The translations under genes were made by a program, and so were the position numbers. Source: Sympetrum striolatum (Eukaryota > Arthropoda > Insecta > Odonata > Libellulidae). Taken from it: 64,000 bases of DNA. Location of the stretch: positions 87,276,254-87,340,253 of the forward strand of contig OX388343.1 in assembly GCA_947579665.1 (NCBI GenBank). The letters run 5' to 3'. Each line of letters begins with the position of its first letter. The stretch's first letter is position 1. Of the stretch, positions 1 to 15,100 are shown one piece after another. Under the pieces are notes generated by a model that worked only from the letters and a program-made list of their open reading frames with translations, was not told the origin of the DNA and did no database searches.

Positions 1-73
1 TAAATCAACCCCTGCTTTTTGAGAGATTGTTTTTAGGTTTCTAAGGTCGACATATATGCGGGCATATACGGTA
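1..73 (-). mobile_element. Right end of a CGTATAAG-type TIR element, continuing off the left edge
   Basis: The last ~70 bases ending in GGCATATACGGTA match the reverse complement of the left end of the 8086-9012 element over nearly their whole length. Shared pieces include CAACCCCTG, a T-rich stretch and AAGGTCGAC. So this is the same family, inserted in opposite orientation just downstream of the last visible glycogen synthase exon. Confidence 0.75.
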
Positions 74-189
74 AATGATCACATTCCAAAAGTTTTTGTT
101 TAGGCTTAACTTATTGGTAGCATGGACACGCATTTATGGATCCATTTAATTAACATGGGTTTTCCAGCAATACTATAAGAATATCCTAC

Positions 190-3100
190 CTCTTTCTCGT
201 CATCGACTTCATCTTCTTCATCACTGCCATGAATGGATGGTGCAGGTGTAGTGGCACGTGATGAGGTGGGAGATGGAGGCTCTGAGATAGGACGTGGATA
301 GTTAAATCTGCCAACTCCAGATTCGTCAGCAGGAGCTAACTCTGGGTAAACAACATGCAGTGCCTTCATTCGAGCTTGACGATAATACTAAATGTAAAGA
401 AAATGAAAAATTGTAAAATTGAGTTTTTAAATTTCAATAATAAAATCAAAACTTCAAATTATCTTCTATGAGAATTGAAAGGAAAGATTCAAAAGATAGA
501 ATACATAATATACAATTTAAAACAATCCAAACGGAGGAAAAAGTTATAATTTGCTGGAAAACAGAAGTACTCACGATTCCCAAATTCCTCCAATCAAGTA
601 AATCACTTAGCCTCTCTGTGCGGTTTCTTTGGATGATACGCTGCCTGCGATTCAGTCTACAGAAATCATACATGTATTGAGCAAGCTGACGCACACTACT
701 CTCCAAGGAAATGAATCTTCTATCAACCACATATATACCATAGCTCATTGGATCAGCAACATGCTCAGTCATAAAACACCCAAACCCTGTTTGATGAGAA
801 TATATAAAGAACACATTATCAGACAAAACTTACAATGGTATAATTGAAATATACTCTCATTAAATTGTCATCTTTTATTTTTTTCTCAAAATGTTTTCAT
901 AAAGAAGATAGTGTGAATTGAGGGTCTCCTTATGGAAAAGATGTGGTGATATAAATCAAATGGAATTAAGTTTTTTTATGCTGGTCAGTTTCTTTAACTA
1001 TCAAATTAGTAGTTTTGTATTGTATGTATTGTAATTCATTCATTCCAAAAACTAACTTTTGGTTGTAAACTTTTCAAGTGAATTCTATATAATTGTTGGA
1101 AATATAGGGTTCCATTTCTCAACGAACAAGGATAACCATTTAGAAGGGTATTACATAACTAAAATTTACCTGACAAGTTGGTGGTTATTGATGGAATTCC
1201 CATGACAGTACATTCAGCAGGTGTGTAGCCCCATGGCTCATAATAACTAGGAAACACACCAAGATGGCAACCTCTTACAAATTCTTCATAGTCAAGGCCG
1301 AAAAGGGGATTGGTAGATGAAAGAAATTCTGGGTGGAATACAATCTGAAAAAGTATTAAAACATTTTCTAAAGAAAATACTTCTTGTTTTGCAATGAATT
1401 GAAACACAAAAATCAGGCTCAATTTACAGACATATTAAAATAGCACAAGAAAACTTGCATCTGAGAATATACGATTATTTGCTGATGACATATTACAGCT
1501 AAATTTACTGTTCCATTATTGTAAAACAATTCTGCAGGAATTATAGATATTTCAACCAATTTACCTTAACACGATCATTAACTGTGTTAAAAAGTTGACA
1601 TCGCCGAATTGAATTCAAAACAGGATCATTTAAATCATCTACAACATTGTGAGTGGTCACAGGTGGTAAACCATCACGCTGAAGGGCATATATACATCTC
1701 TTTATCTTCACAGTATCTTCTTTCTTTAGGAGCTCATCTGATTCAGGAAGTCTTCCACTGAGGATTGAAATTGAATAAATTTTTATGAATTTATTTCATA
1801 ATGAGAAAAAAATATTTTTCAAATAAATTACTTTTACTTGGCCTAGGTCATTATTTGTTTGGTATCTAATGATAAACTTAGAAGCACTTATCACAAAGAT
1901 CAGATTGAAAAATTTTACTTGTAAACGTTACTGGAAAATCTCAAATTTGCAAAGCTTTTATACCTAAAGCCTACCAAACTAATGTATATTTATATATTTT
2001 GATTCTTGAACAAGATCTAAGGAAAACCAAATTCTTTTATTTCACAAAATACTTAATCTTAAATTGATAAAGTTTCTCTAATTGATAGGTAGATGTAGTT
2101 AAGCAAAGAATATGGTAATATAAGCTTAATTATTTTAAGAAATAAGGTAATCAGTTTAAAAGGACATTCATTCATAAAAATATGATTTATTTCTCTCAAA
2201 GGATACGTCAGAGATGTACCGTATTTCCCGGCCTATAAGACGCACCTTGATTTTTCAGATAAGAATTTACAAAAAAAAACTCATAATTTGTTACATAAGG
2301 TTGACTGCCAGTAAACTCTTTATCACAAGAGATACAATGTATTAGCATAGGGATGACATCTCCGTTAGCCCATTGTGTATAAGTTTTGCAGCAGCACCAC
2401 ATGCGAGATTAAACTAAACGTGCTACATTGTATGCATTTCCGATTTACCTGGGAATTTCTTTTAAAGGAAGTTCTGTCATCAAAATATTAAAATTGTATT
2501 CCTTATTACTTGATTAAAAAAGTGTTATTATAGAAATCTGTAATTAACTGAACTATATTTTCAATGCCTGATACAGTAAAAAATACTTAATGGTATGCAT
2601 TTATCCCGGAAAATTGGCTTGTTTATTATAGGACGGAGTAACCATATACCATCGGCGCATAAGACGCAGACTGATTTCAGAGCAAACTTTGGAGTAAAAA
2701 AAGTGCGTCTTATAGGCCAGGTAATACGGTAATAGTTTTTTCATGATTTAGCTATCTATATTCTTACCTCAAACATATTTCATACATCCTTTTTCCAATC
2801 TTCTGCTGTATATCATTCAATGTATCCCTTAAGCTTTTTGTGACGGCATGACCTCTGAGACTTTCCACATTAAAATTGTTTGTTTTTGCAGGAAATATGA
2901 GAAAGGCTACCACCGTCATTTCTGAGCGAGATGACTAAATGCGAGAAAAGTTTATGAAAATTAGCATACTCTAAACAACTTCCTTCCTTTCTATATCAAT
3001 CACAATAATTGTTTAAAATTACACTCCTTAGTTATAATTATTTATTAAATAAATGGGTGGAAATAACTTTGCAAAATTCCACTTTAAAAATGTAATTTCT

Positions 3101-6100
3101 ACCCATTTATTAGGATGGAGTTCCACACAGTTAAAGCTTCCTTGATTGCTTTTATTTATTAAATATTATGATGTTTTTCAATCAAATGGAAAGAGTAATG
3201 GCATTATTCATAAGAAAACCAAAAGTTCTTTGAGCAGAAATTTTAAGTTATCATGAATTTGAAAATATATACTAATATTACAATCCAGTACAAGTTACTG
3301 CTGATTGAATAAGCTTTAAGATACCTTACCTTGAGGTAATGGTTCAGACGTGCTAAGGCTTCAATGAACACATCGGCTCCTTTGTTTCCGAACTCATAGC
3401 GCCCAGCAATGAAGAAATATAAAGTCTTATCTAGGTCAAAGTCGTAATGCCTGAAAATTCAATTAGTTCAATTACAACATGTGAATTTAAAAATTTCACT
3501 AAAAGAATTTCTAATCAAACTTTGATAAATGTGATATAAGCCCAATCTAATCCTTGTAGAAACCACCATAAGCTCCAGTTAAACCTTTTTTAAACGGATT
3601 TTTTATTCCATTCACCTTTGACTATCTATGAATTTAAGAACTGCATATTGGAATAACCCAGTAAATGCAACTTTTAAGTTATATCTAGAAATTATAAAAT
3701 ATGTCATGTGGTTTCATTCCCAGAAATAAAAAACCACAATTTCTGTAAGGTATTTTCAACAAGAAATATGCTCCAGAACACGAATGCAAAATGTAACCTC
3801 TTGTTGCCATATGAACTCATGCTCATGTTTAATGAAATACATAATGTTAATGTCTATCAGCCTGAATTAAAAATGAAATTTTAAATTTTCAAACAAAATG
3901 ACTCAAAAGTTGTATTTTCCAATAACTCTTCAGCTATTTACTAACTAGCTAAACCATACAGCCATAAGCAAGAAATTCCCTAGAAGGCATCAGTGCTTTC
4001 AAGAGGAAGGCAATGGGCAATTTTCCTCCGCTGATAATTTTAAAGCGTTAGTAATTTGCTTAGAATATGGCAAAGAGCTTGGATTAAAATTCAATAGAAA
4101 TATTTCCATGATCACTATATTTCAATTGCTTTTATCATAATAATATGGCATTTTCTAAGTTAATGAGAGATGATTTTATAAGAAAATTGTCTTTAATGGC
4201 TCATACTTGGCAAGTTTCAATATCTGTCCCAGCAAGAAAGGGGCATTGAAATGGCAAGTGACTATTTCCCAATTTATTTATTACAATTTGTCCAAGCTTG
4301 CTGAAAAAACAGCAAGATTCAATAAAAAATGTTTAAACTTCCATATGAAACACCTACGTCAAGTGTACCTGGAGAGGCATGAAAGAGAAAATTTTGGCAA
4401 ACTTCTGAATGTGAATTTTCTTCAACTACTACTGAGACTATAGAGAAGATAAAAGTAAATTTGTTACTTGGTAAACATCATCATTCATTTTTCTCAGAGA
4501 CGAAATATTAAGCCCATTGTTAACATGATATTATAGACAATATCTCCAGCACTCAATATGCTTGAGCACCAACATAGGTGCACAAATAATTAGGCATACA
4601 AGACTTAGTTGATCAGAAATGGCACTCTTCCACCTATATATTCTCCATCTATAATTTAGGAGGAAAGAAGAGCTTCTAGCCTACTCTAAAAGGGCAATCA
4701 ATTATGGCAACTGTGAAAAGTCTTTGATGGTTCTCAAAGAATTTTACTGATTGATCAATAAAATGTTGAACAATATAATCATCTTATTTCATTAGAATAA
4801 ATTTACAAAATTTTGATAGTATCCATCAGAAAAAATGATAAAACAATCAAATATGTGTTTTTAATTTAAGAGAAAAATGGATATTTAAATAACTAAATAT
4901 TAATGCACAAAAAAAAAGTAAATTCACATACCCATAGAAATGTCCTCTGACAAATTCGTGAATTTTATCCTTTGAAAGAGCATGCAAGTTCTGAAATTCA
5001 TGTAAAGCACTAAACTTCTTTACATTGAGACCATTAGGAGTTATAATATCAGGCCGTCTCTTGAGAAGATGCTCAGCTTCAAAACCTGTGATCTCCGATA
5101 CAGTTGTAAAGACATGAGCAAGATGCGTGGCAGCTCGCTCCAAGCAGTAACGATGATAAATTTGCCTTCTTCCTGCCTCCTCATCTACTTTGAACTGCAA
5201 AAGTCATCATTATAAAGGTTGATTAAATTGTTAACAATTATAAAGCCTAACTTTGCATTAAAATCATGAAAGCAAATAGATGAAATAGTTTTAAACACTC
5301 GGAGGTAGTTGAGTTATTGAAATTTAGAAGGTAAGAGAATATTGTTTAAACATTTTGTATTGATCAAAGAGCATAACTTAACCAACATACACCGATTATG
5401 CTTTTAAGAATGATATAGGTGAGGAATGAAGGGTAATTTTTTAAGAGCAAATAATATTTCCTCAAAACCAAAATTTAAGATCTCTGTATAGAAGAATGTT
5501 TTGGATACAATTCAGCCAAATGAATTTTTTATTGAAAATAGTGTTATTATTTTTTTGGAATTTTAAGGGTACTGCTTCTAAAGCTTACAAGATTATACTT
5601 TCACTTGATCACAGTATATTTTGAAACTGATAGATACTTGCTCAAGTATTTAAAATTAAAATATGAGACTAAACAACAAAACATAAGTGCCCTAATAATC
5701 AAATGACCACACAAAATAGTTGGAGAAAACAAATCAATTAATACTGACAAATTTTCCTTCATCTATTTGCTTTCATTGTGCTTGTGCAATTATTCTTTTG
5801 AATCAAATGCATTGGTGATTGATCAAGCAATTTAATCATTTTATCTAACTCTTCCTATTGCTCTATCATTGACTGAAATTATAGAAGCGATAATTTAATA
5901 AATTAGAGAGACTTTTAAAAATACATACTTCCAGATCGCTTAATTCATCAGTATCATCAGTAGTGTTCAACTACATGAGAAAAAAGATTATATTTAATGA
6001 ATTTTTGTATCAGCAAATTAATGACAAAACTAGAATATGAGAATTTCTCACTCCAGAAAGCGATAATGGAAAACTATAACTTTCTAAATAAAAATTGTAT

Positions 6101-9100
6101 CCTAAGCTATTGGAATCTTTCAATTTAGAGGGAAAAAGCAAAAAGGAACCTTCAAAATACTATGCAATTGGTACAGGATTCCTACCTTATCCAGATTGTT
6201 GTAAAAATCTGTATTCCCTGCACATAGGTACCTACCCAAGAGGGTGGCATGGGTGGTAAATACAGTAGCTACATCAGTATGTCGTGTTCTTAGACCAATT
6301 AAACCTACACCAGCTTGCCATTCATGAAAGTGGGCTACAATATGGGGAGGTTCATCCATTCCACTTCGCATGTCATTTGCTGCTTTTTGGAACTAGAGAA
6401 AATGGGATGAAAGAATGATCAAACATGATTTAAATATAAGAAAGATATAAATTATGCTATGCAAAATTTAATTGAATATCAACAACTTCTTAGATATAAT
6501 GATTAAAAAAACTTTCATTAAGCAGACAATTATACATCGTTAAGTACAGCTTACTTTTTTAATTTATAAATTTACCACACCAGATTAGATAAAAATCTCT
6601 CAATTTATAGCAAATAATTTATATAAAATCAATAGCTGTAACTTTGTGGAACTCCATAAAGGAAGGAAAAGAAATAGCTTGGTCTCAGTTCAACAGAAAA
6701 TTTATAATAAACGACCGGTTTCAACTATGGTCTAGTCATCTCCGCCTGAAGATGACTAGATCATAGTCGAAACCGGTCGTTTATAATAAAGCTAAATAAT
6801 TTATATTTGATAATTAATTTTATAGAATAATTACTCACACAAACATAGTGAAAGCTAATTATCATTTCACCTTTTGCAGGATTAATTATTTACCTCCGCA
6901 ATGAAGTCAGCAACCATGTAGCCAAGTATAATTGCATCATTTGTTTCTAAATCTCCTTGCGGAATTCCAATGTGACTGGTTTCCCAGAGCTCGCTTTTAA
7001 AATCATCAAGCTTCCAAGTGGCTGAACCAATGTCAAACAGAATGATTTGTGGATTCCCATCAACAAGCCATGTTCCCGTGTGAACCTGAAAAATGTAATG
7101 AACCCAAGGTTATGAGCCACCTAATAAAAAAATATGACTAAACCATATAAGTAGGCAAAAATGTACAAACGTTAAGAAACATAAAAGATATTACATTCTT
7201 AAGAAAAATCATCTGAGAGCAAGATTTCCTATCAATCATGTAAAGTACCTCCACCTAAATCATCCTATACCCAAGCAACAAAAGCAACTATTACAGACAT
7301 TTTATTGGAGAGGCATTTTCCCAGATTTTTTTATATTCTTATTTTTGATACTATAGTGTGCTACAAATTTCTATTTAAACAATATACCTAATGCAGCACA
7401 TTCAATAGTCACTTAATGTTCTTCAATTACTTCACTCATCTTTGTTGTTGTAGTTTCATTTTTTAGGAAAAGGAATCTAGGAATTGCAGATGTTCAATTC
7501 AACTAAAATTTGAAAGCAGCAATCTAAAGCAAAGCATAAAAAATTTAATCTGAGACTAGAATATTTAAGTTCATACATACATTTCATAATCTCTGTAAGA
7601 AAAGTCACTTCAATAATGCAAAAATTCTAAATAATCATCATTTTATCTGAGGAAACATGAATAAAATGTTAACCCACTTGAAAATCAAATATAGTGGTTG
7701 ACATATATTTTTGTAAGAAGGATTAAGAATATCTTATTTAAGTTTCTCAGTTTTTGCACATTTATGTTACCTTAAATCCCTTATCCCTGATTCTCCTAAC
7801 AGCGATATTGAGAGGTGACATGGGACTGAATTCTCCTTCTTCAACTTCAGTTCTTGCACAATATTCTTTATAGGGACCAAGGAGGCAATAATGCTCACCC
7901 ATTTCCTCTGTAGAGACATATGCTTTGGATCGGATGACTGTATATATGCCACCAACTGGAAAAGGGAATAATCATATTATTAATTAATAACTCCCTTTCT
8001 TGAACACCACAAAACTATATAAATACTATTAATGCCAATATATGTCAAAGAATAGTATGGAAGTATATTTTCCAAATGCCATGCTTACCGTATATGCCGG
8101 CGTATAAGTCGACCTTTGAAGCCTAAAAAAAATCTCTTTAAAAACCAGGGGTCAACTTATACGCCGAACATAAAATTTAACACTTTACCACCAAGGGATA
8201 AATAGGTGATACTGCCCGCTTTACATTTGCAGTACACAAACTCTCGCAACTCACAACAATTATTTCTTATTGAAACAAATTTTTGGCAAGTCTAGTTAAT
8301 GTAGATATCATATAAAACAAATTTCATCACGAAATACAATTGTGGCTGAAAGTATGTTATGTTATGACATGTTTTCATTATAAAAGAGTTGAGTTAATAA
8401 ACCATTTTCATATCTTTAAAATAAATTTGGCATATATTTATTCTACTCACATTGTAATCATTTCTTCACATGTATTTCTATTTTACAAAAATTTAATGAA
8501 TTTAATATATATTTCGATATTTTCTTTTAACAAATGAAGATCAAAAAGCACATGATTTTTTTTGTTTATATAATTTTTATGAATTGACTTAGCGTTAGGA
8601 GTTAATTGAAGTTTTAGTGTTTTAGCAGTGTCGTGATTTGATATTACAACGCTATATTACCATTACTTGTATAATAAATTTGAATACTGTTGTTTCTGTT
8701 TTGTAATGCGTTTTTATTTGTGTATCCTGAGTGATACTAACGGTAGAAACTTGTGCACAATTTAAGCAGTCGAGAAGTTGACATGGCAGCTGAAAGAAAT
8801 TCTACAAGAATTCTAGAGTCTTAATCTTATGCGATAAATATTCTTTAAGCTATCATACATTAATGAATACCATAGTTTTCCTTCCCATAAAATAGATCTG
8901 GGGAAGTGGCGTTGTCTTATTTATTGGGTGGACTTCTACATTGAACATAGGCTAAAACCTGAAATTCAACACAAAATTTTAGGGGTCGACTTATACACCG
9001 GTATATACGGTAAATTTATCCCTCAACAACAAAAGATTTCTGAAACATTGACAAACTGATGGAAGATATAATACAATTTGTGTGATTGCTACATTAGATT

Positions 9101-12100
9101 CCATCATTATCGAAAGAATACAATTGAAAACATTGTTTTTAAAAATTGTGGGAAAAATGCTATCTGTGGAGGTAGAAAACTATCATAATGTCAAACTTTA
9201 TAGAATAAACCAGTATAAACAGTAAGATTTTCACGGATCGGTATTCAAGTAAGATTTCCACGGTTAGAATTCACAGGATTGGTAACACCTGATGCAAACG
9301 ATTGAATACTACAGCTGAAAGCTCTCGTTTTCTTTCATTTTATAAACGTCAAATACAGAAATTATGTGTATTTTTAAAATAGTATTATTGAAATATTTAA
9401 TAATATTTCAAAGAATTCTCGGTGAACAGAATCTCGAAGCAGATTATCGAAGGCATAAACTACGGCAGGCTAAAACAGAGTGGATAAAAAAGTCTAAGGA
9501 CAAATCAAACGCTTAGATACAATAGTAAACGATATAGAATATTGAGGAACACAATCGAAAAGCACATATTTGAAACCATGACGAATAAAAAGTTGACCAG
9601 ATTGCTGAAGACAGAATATCAAAGCAAACACAGTGAGCACACTGAAAGGAAATTTGAGAAGGAAGAATGCGAATAAATTATCATAGAGGAATTTAATTTC
9701 TAACGCTCTCACTGTAAATTATAAATAATTCTAGTAAATCAGAGACTTTCAATAAAATAACGCAATCCAACGTTCGCCTGGGGAAAATTTGAATCAGATG
9801 ATAAGTTTGTCAATGGATTAGGAAATACGTATACCCTAAACCATGGCTCAGGAAACTTTTTAATAGATGGGTCGCGCGTGTGCCATCAAGTCCCATTCGA
9901 AGACGACAAACAATGACTGAGTTGTGTGTTGCCTACATTTAAGTACTCCGTCATCGGATTCGTAAAATAGGAAATTAAGATAAAAACAATATTTTCAAAA
10001 TCATATTAACCATATAAGCTACATGAAACTGAGAAACCAAATAATTTTAAAGTCAAAATTAGAATAAAGTAGAAATAAATGAAGAGAACGCTTGAAATTG
10101 TATAGGTTCCAATGCTATGCCTATAACCTTTACGTTCTCTAAGCCCAAGGTAAATCCATCTCCAAAAAAAAAGATTAACCCACAGATATAGGCTGGATTC
10201 TATCTTAGCAAGCGCGATAAATTCGTTGATCCATTTGAAGGCCATGGAATTTTAAGAAGAATATTTTTGGTACGAACGGCCAGTTGAGCTAACGAATATT
10301 TGAAGAACAGCTATCTGGCAATTCACCAACAATAGAGGACGAAACAATAAATATATATTTTTATTTATACATCGCCAATATACATTTTGTATTTACTTAT
10401 CTCATTAATCCCGACCAATTACAGATTGAGTGGAAATTTAAGAAGCTAGGCAAAAAAAGACAAACAATTTAACCCGTTTTTTATCATTAAAGTTTCACTT
10501 CGCACGCTGGCGATAGGGCTACAAAGATGTTCAAGCTGCCATATACGAACATACCTAAATGCACATTATATTAAAATTATGCCAGCTTACTCGCTCAATT
10601 GTAAGCTTAAGGGCACTTTATTTCGGTGTTTCCACACTTCGGATTTTCCAAATAAATACGCAGGAAGAATATGAGACTTAAGACAGAGGTTGGCAAATTC
10701 TCGCTGGACCACTGGAGTAATTTTCTTTGCGGTAACTCTTACGTTTTGGCAGGGCAAGAGATATCCAGAGAGAATAAAATTCATTTCCTCAGCTTGAGGT
10801 AGGTAAAGATTTTCTTGGAACTCTAAATGTTTAGCTGAAAATAAAATGCCGCACAGTTCACAGAGTGCTGAGAGAAACACAAGACTCCAAACTAATTATA
10901 TTAAGAATAGAGAAAAGTAATCAAAGAAAAAAATCCAACTTTCATAATGAAATTGATTTTAAACGGTGGATTTAATACTCCCTATTTTTATCTCTATTTA
11001 CTTCTATACTCTCGCGGGTCGCACACTACACTTGAGAGAAAGTATTGTTTATCCTTCTTTTAAAAGCTCTACCTGCCAAGAATGTAGCTACATTGGCTCA
11101 CGATGCAAAGATTGATCCTTGAGTGATGAGCCACTAGTGTAATCAGTAAAGATGCGCAAAGTTACATCAAACGAAGATTAATGTGAGAGAAACTCGAAAG
11201 AATTGCCCAGAAAATTTCAACGTTACCGCTCATAATACCCATTGTTACTAGTTGAGGTTGTGAGTCATCGGATTTTTCGTTGCATTGCTCACACGGTAAA
11301 AATTTGGATCAGGGATGCGCTTGAAAGCAGTAAAATGGCCCACAGGAAGATGTAGAAGTCAACTTGAATAAGAAGTTCTAAATTAAAATCTGTAAAACAC
11401 CGAAAATGACTCAATGCTAAATAATTTGTATTGAATAAAGATATAATATGTTTTAACAATTAATTCGACAATTTAGGGACTATAAAGGCTATCGTATGAA
11501 AGGAAAATTAATTACGATGAGAATAATTGATGAAATAGCATTAATTCTGATAATTGCACCAGGATAGCTTTTTTTAATTGCGAAACTATGTATTTCCAAC
11601 AATTTGCATCGAGGGTCAGCATGTAACGTCAGGAAACTAGCCTCATAACGTATTCATCCTTCGAGGTAAAATTCTTAAATATATCACCTGTATAAGTTAT
11701 TATTTGATCATTTTCATAATATTATTATCCACAGAATATCTAATTAATTTAGAACCGCATGTTAGAACCCTACTACTGGTGACCCAATGAAAATCAGCTC
11801 GATTCCAACACCATTAAAGCATGAACATATCTTTTATATCGACAGATCCATTCCTTCCTCGATTGCATAGTGAGATTTTCTCTAATTATTCACGAATTTC
11901 ACATTTCAAATCGCCTTTTCCAACGTCAACGAATAACCGAGACGTACTGATTCAACTCAAAGAATGACAAAAATCCATTTTCCATTCGTTAAATCGCCTC
12001 AATAGTCCATCATGTTCTCCATCAATTTCTTGACGTCTGCCGCGTTTCTTCACCTTGCCTTATCCCCGCCAACTAATTTCTAGCACGAAACGGGCGCGCT

Positions 12101-15100
12101 CGTGACGTTACAATTAAACCCACGGCCAAGAAAAGTCCTAAAATACCCGTCACATGGGCAAACGGAACCCTCCGAAGGCGCGTGATACTCCCCCTTAAGA
12201 ACTTTGGTGGGCGAAAAGAGGAAACCGCGATTCATTTTCGACATTATCGCTAAATGAACCCTGAAAAAGAACTAGACGTCGCTACGTTTAAAAGATACAA
12301 AAAACAGTATTGGAAAACATGGGTGAACATATAAAGGAAAAACGATATATCTTGAGTTTAAGCAAGGCAAATTCTTAACGACTTAAACTCAAACGCTATC
12401 TCGCCCGATTCTGTGAATTTTACCCTACATAGTTGTTATTTTCGATCAATCATGACAGTACCATTACAATTAATCAATAATTACTAGAATTTCCTCAAGC
12501 AGATACAGACAAATGTTTAGGATTAAGGCATGATTCTATTATACCCAGGACAGCCTTTTTTTATTTAATTCATAGGATGCATCAACCACGATCATTCAAA
12601 TTGGGATGCTTCCTAAGAGCGTGCATAAAAATTGTTTATTTTCTATCAGTTATGATTCCGTGATAGCTTTAAGAGGCAACAAAATTAAACTGGCTTAAAT
12701 CATTTATGAATATTCTACAATTATATTTAATAAAACATGATACGAATAGAATGCACTACTTAAATATTTAACTTGATGCTTTTCTTGGCGAATTTTCTGA
12801 ATGAATAGATCTAGCGATTCCTACCAGATCAATTGGTCAACAGCAGTCGTTCCGATCGCTGTAAACAAATTGACCTGTGGGAATGTCTCTATTATGAGTT
12901 TACCAGAGGGATGTGACAGTGGTTTTCAGTAAATATTGTTTAATTTACAAATTCGTTTCGTTCGTTTACCGACATGAGTTGTTTGTTTTAAATAAAATGA
13001 TCTGGGCAATCTTCTTGGAACGCTACATCTAAACAAAAGCCACTGCCATGTAATCTGATTCCGTTAAACATGAAAATAAATTTCATTTAACAACAGGGCT
13101 ATCGCCAAGTTAATTTTACATACATGTGAGCAATTTACGAGTAAAGACGAATTAAGGATGGGAGGCAAGATGAAGGATTACATAGTATGTCATACGCGAA
13201 ATTACAGAATACTATTTCTATTCCCACCAACTAATAACAATAAATCTTAAGATATTATCAGAATCTTAAGCTTAGCTAGCTCTTTGCTTTAAATTGTTCT
13301 TTCATACAACGGGGAGCCCAGAATCTTTAAAAGTAAGCAAAACTTGCATAATTTGTTTCCCAGATCTGAATGGGTAACGCGTCGCCGTGGATGAATGTGG
13401 TCCTAGGTTCGATTTCCATTTTAGAAACATCTATACAAAATGACCCCAGCTACACAAGCACTTTTAACAATGTTAAACGTATGTACTATTAGTTTTTTTT
13501 AGGTATGCCCAGTATATTATCGAAAAGGAAGAAATTACTACAAGAATAGTAAGAATTACGACTTCTCCTCAATCATGAAGTAATTTTCTCAAATTATTCC
13601 TGTAAGACAACTTTTGTATAACATAAGTTGTACACTCTCCAACGCAAGGTTAAACTTAGAACCAACAGATGTAATAAGTAAAATCTTGTATAAATACGGT
13701 CTAAAATTATAAAGTCGTAACAATAAACGCCTAACATAAAATCCTTGCTCCACAAAAGCGTTTTCCTTGGCAATAATATTTTTACTACCCCCGTCCTTTG
13801 ATGTACCATTTAACACTCCTATCGCATAAAAAGCCAAAATAAGAGGATGTGTACCATATGCTTTTTCTGAAGATATTATTCGTTTTCACGATGAGATGTC
13901 AACAAAAAATGATTAATGAATAAATTATATCGAATCTAAATTGAATGAATTTAAATACAATTTATTATGTATCTCGACTTAATCAAATACTTATCAAACG
14001 GTTAAAAATGAGCACAACTCGGGAAAAATGTATACAATTTATTTACGTAGTCATATATAACTTTAAGAATTAATTTTTTTATCAAATGAGGAGAATAACA
14101 AGAAAGAAACGAAGGAACAGAAAAGAACGGCATGATCAGATGTAATGGGAAAAGCTATTTGAGGAAACAGGGGTGAACAGATTAGCAAATGGTAATAACT
14201 ATTAGAAAATTAGTTTATCAACAGAGAAACAAAGGAAATGGTTGAAAATTGACTTCTACTATTAGATAGAAGATGCAAATAGATAAATATACACATATGC
14301 ACATAGATTTTACGAGAAAAATAGCGCATGTTCAACATTCTGAAGAATAAAAAAGGACATGAATGAAGCAAGAGATATCAGAAAAAGATAAGAATACAGG
14401 CTAAAAATACATTGTCCAACAAATCTCAAAGCAGAAAGTTCTGTAATGTAAAATTGTAAGAAAGAAGCATATATTACATTTAAAAAATTGCAATATAAAC
14501 CATTGTGCATACAATTTCAGATTTCTGTTCGGTAAGAGGTAATTCCCAATAACTTTCCAGTCAGTAAAAATTTGCTATGTCACGCACGCATTAATTGATA
14601 ACACTATCTTTCTGTTTACAATACGTGAAAGATCCATTTTATATCTGTATACGAAAGCACAAGAATTTTATGCGTCGAAGCATTCTGAACACAAGAAACA
14701 TCAATGAAACTCGCGATAATTATTATCGTCGTAATATCACACGTATTAAGAGAGAAGCAGCTTCAGTGAGAACTGTAAACGTAAAAACGTTAAGATAGAG
14801 TATTAGGAGGATTTCAGAACGAAGGTCAAAGTCTGAACTAGTGGCCGTCCCGATCTACACTTATGGTACTTAATATCGAGGAGAGAGCCCCGCATGAATC
14901 TCATCCACTTAGGCATGGCCTTGATATCAATGAATGACATACGCTGAGGCCTATATATAGACGAATCCTTTAATTTAAATTATTGCGGACTGTAATTAGC
15001 ATAATCATGAGATATGGAATAAATTTTATCTGTCAATATTTTTGTTTCTGGAATGGATCTCACTTTCCGATTTAAACTATATTTTGAATATTATATTATA

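Noticed and set aside
10587..10880. 97-codon minus-strand frame as an alternative glycogen synthase exon
   Set aside because: No similarity to the enzyme and no convincing splice borders.
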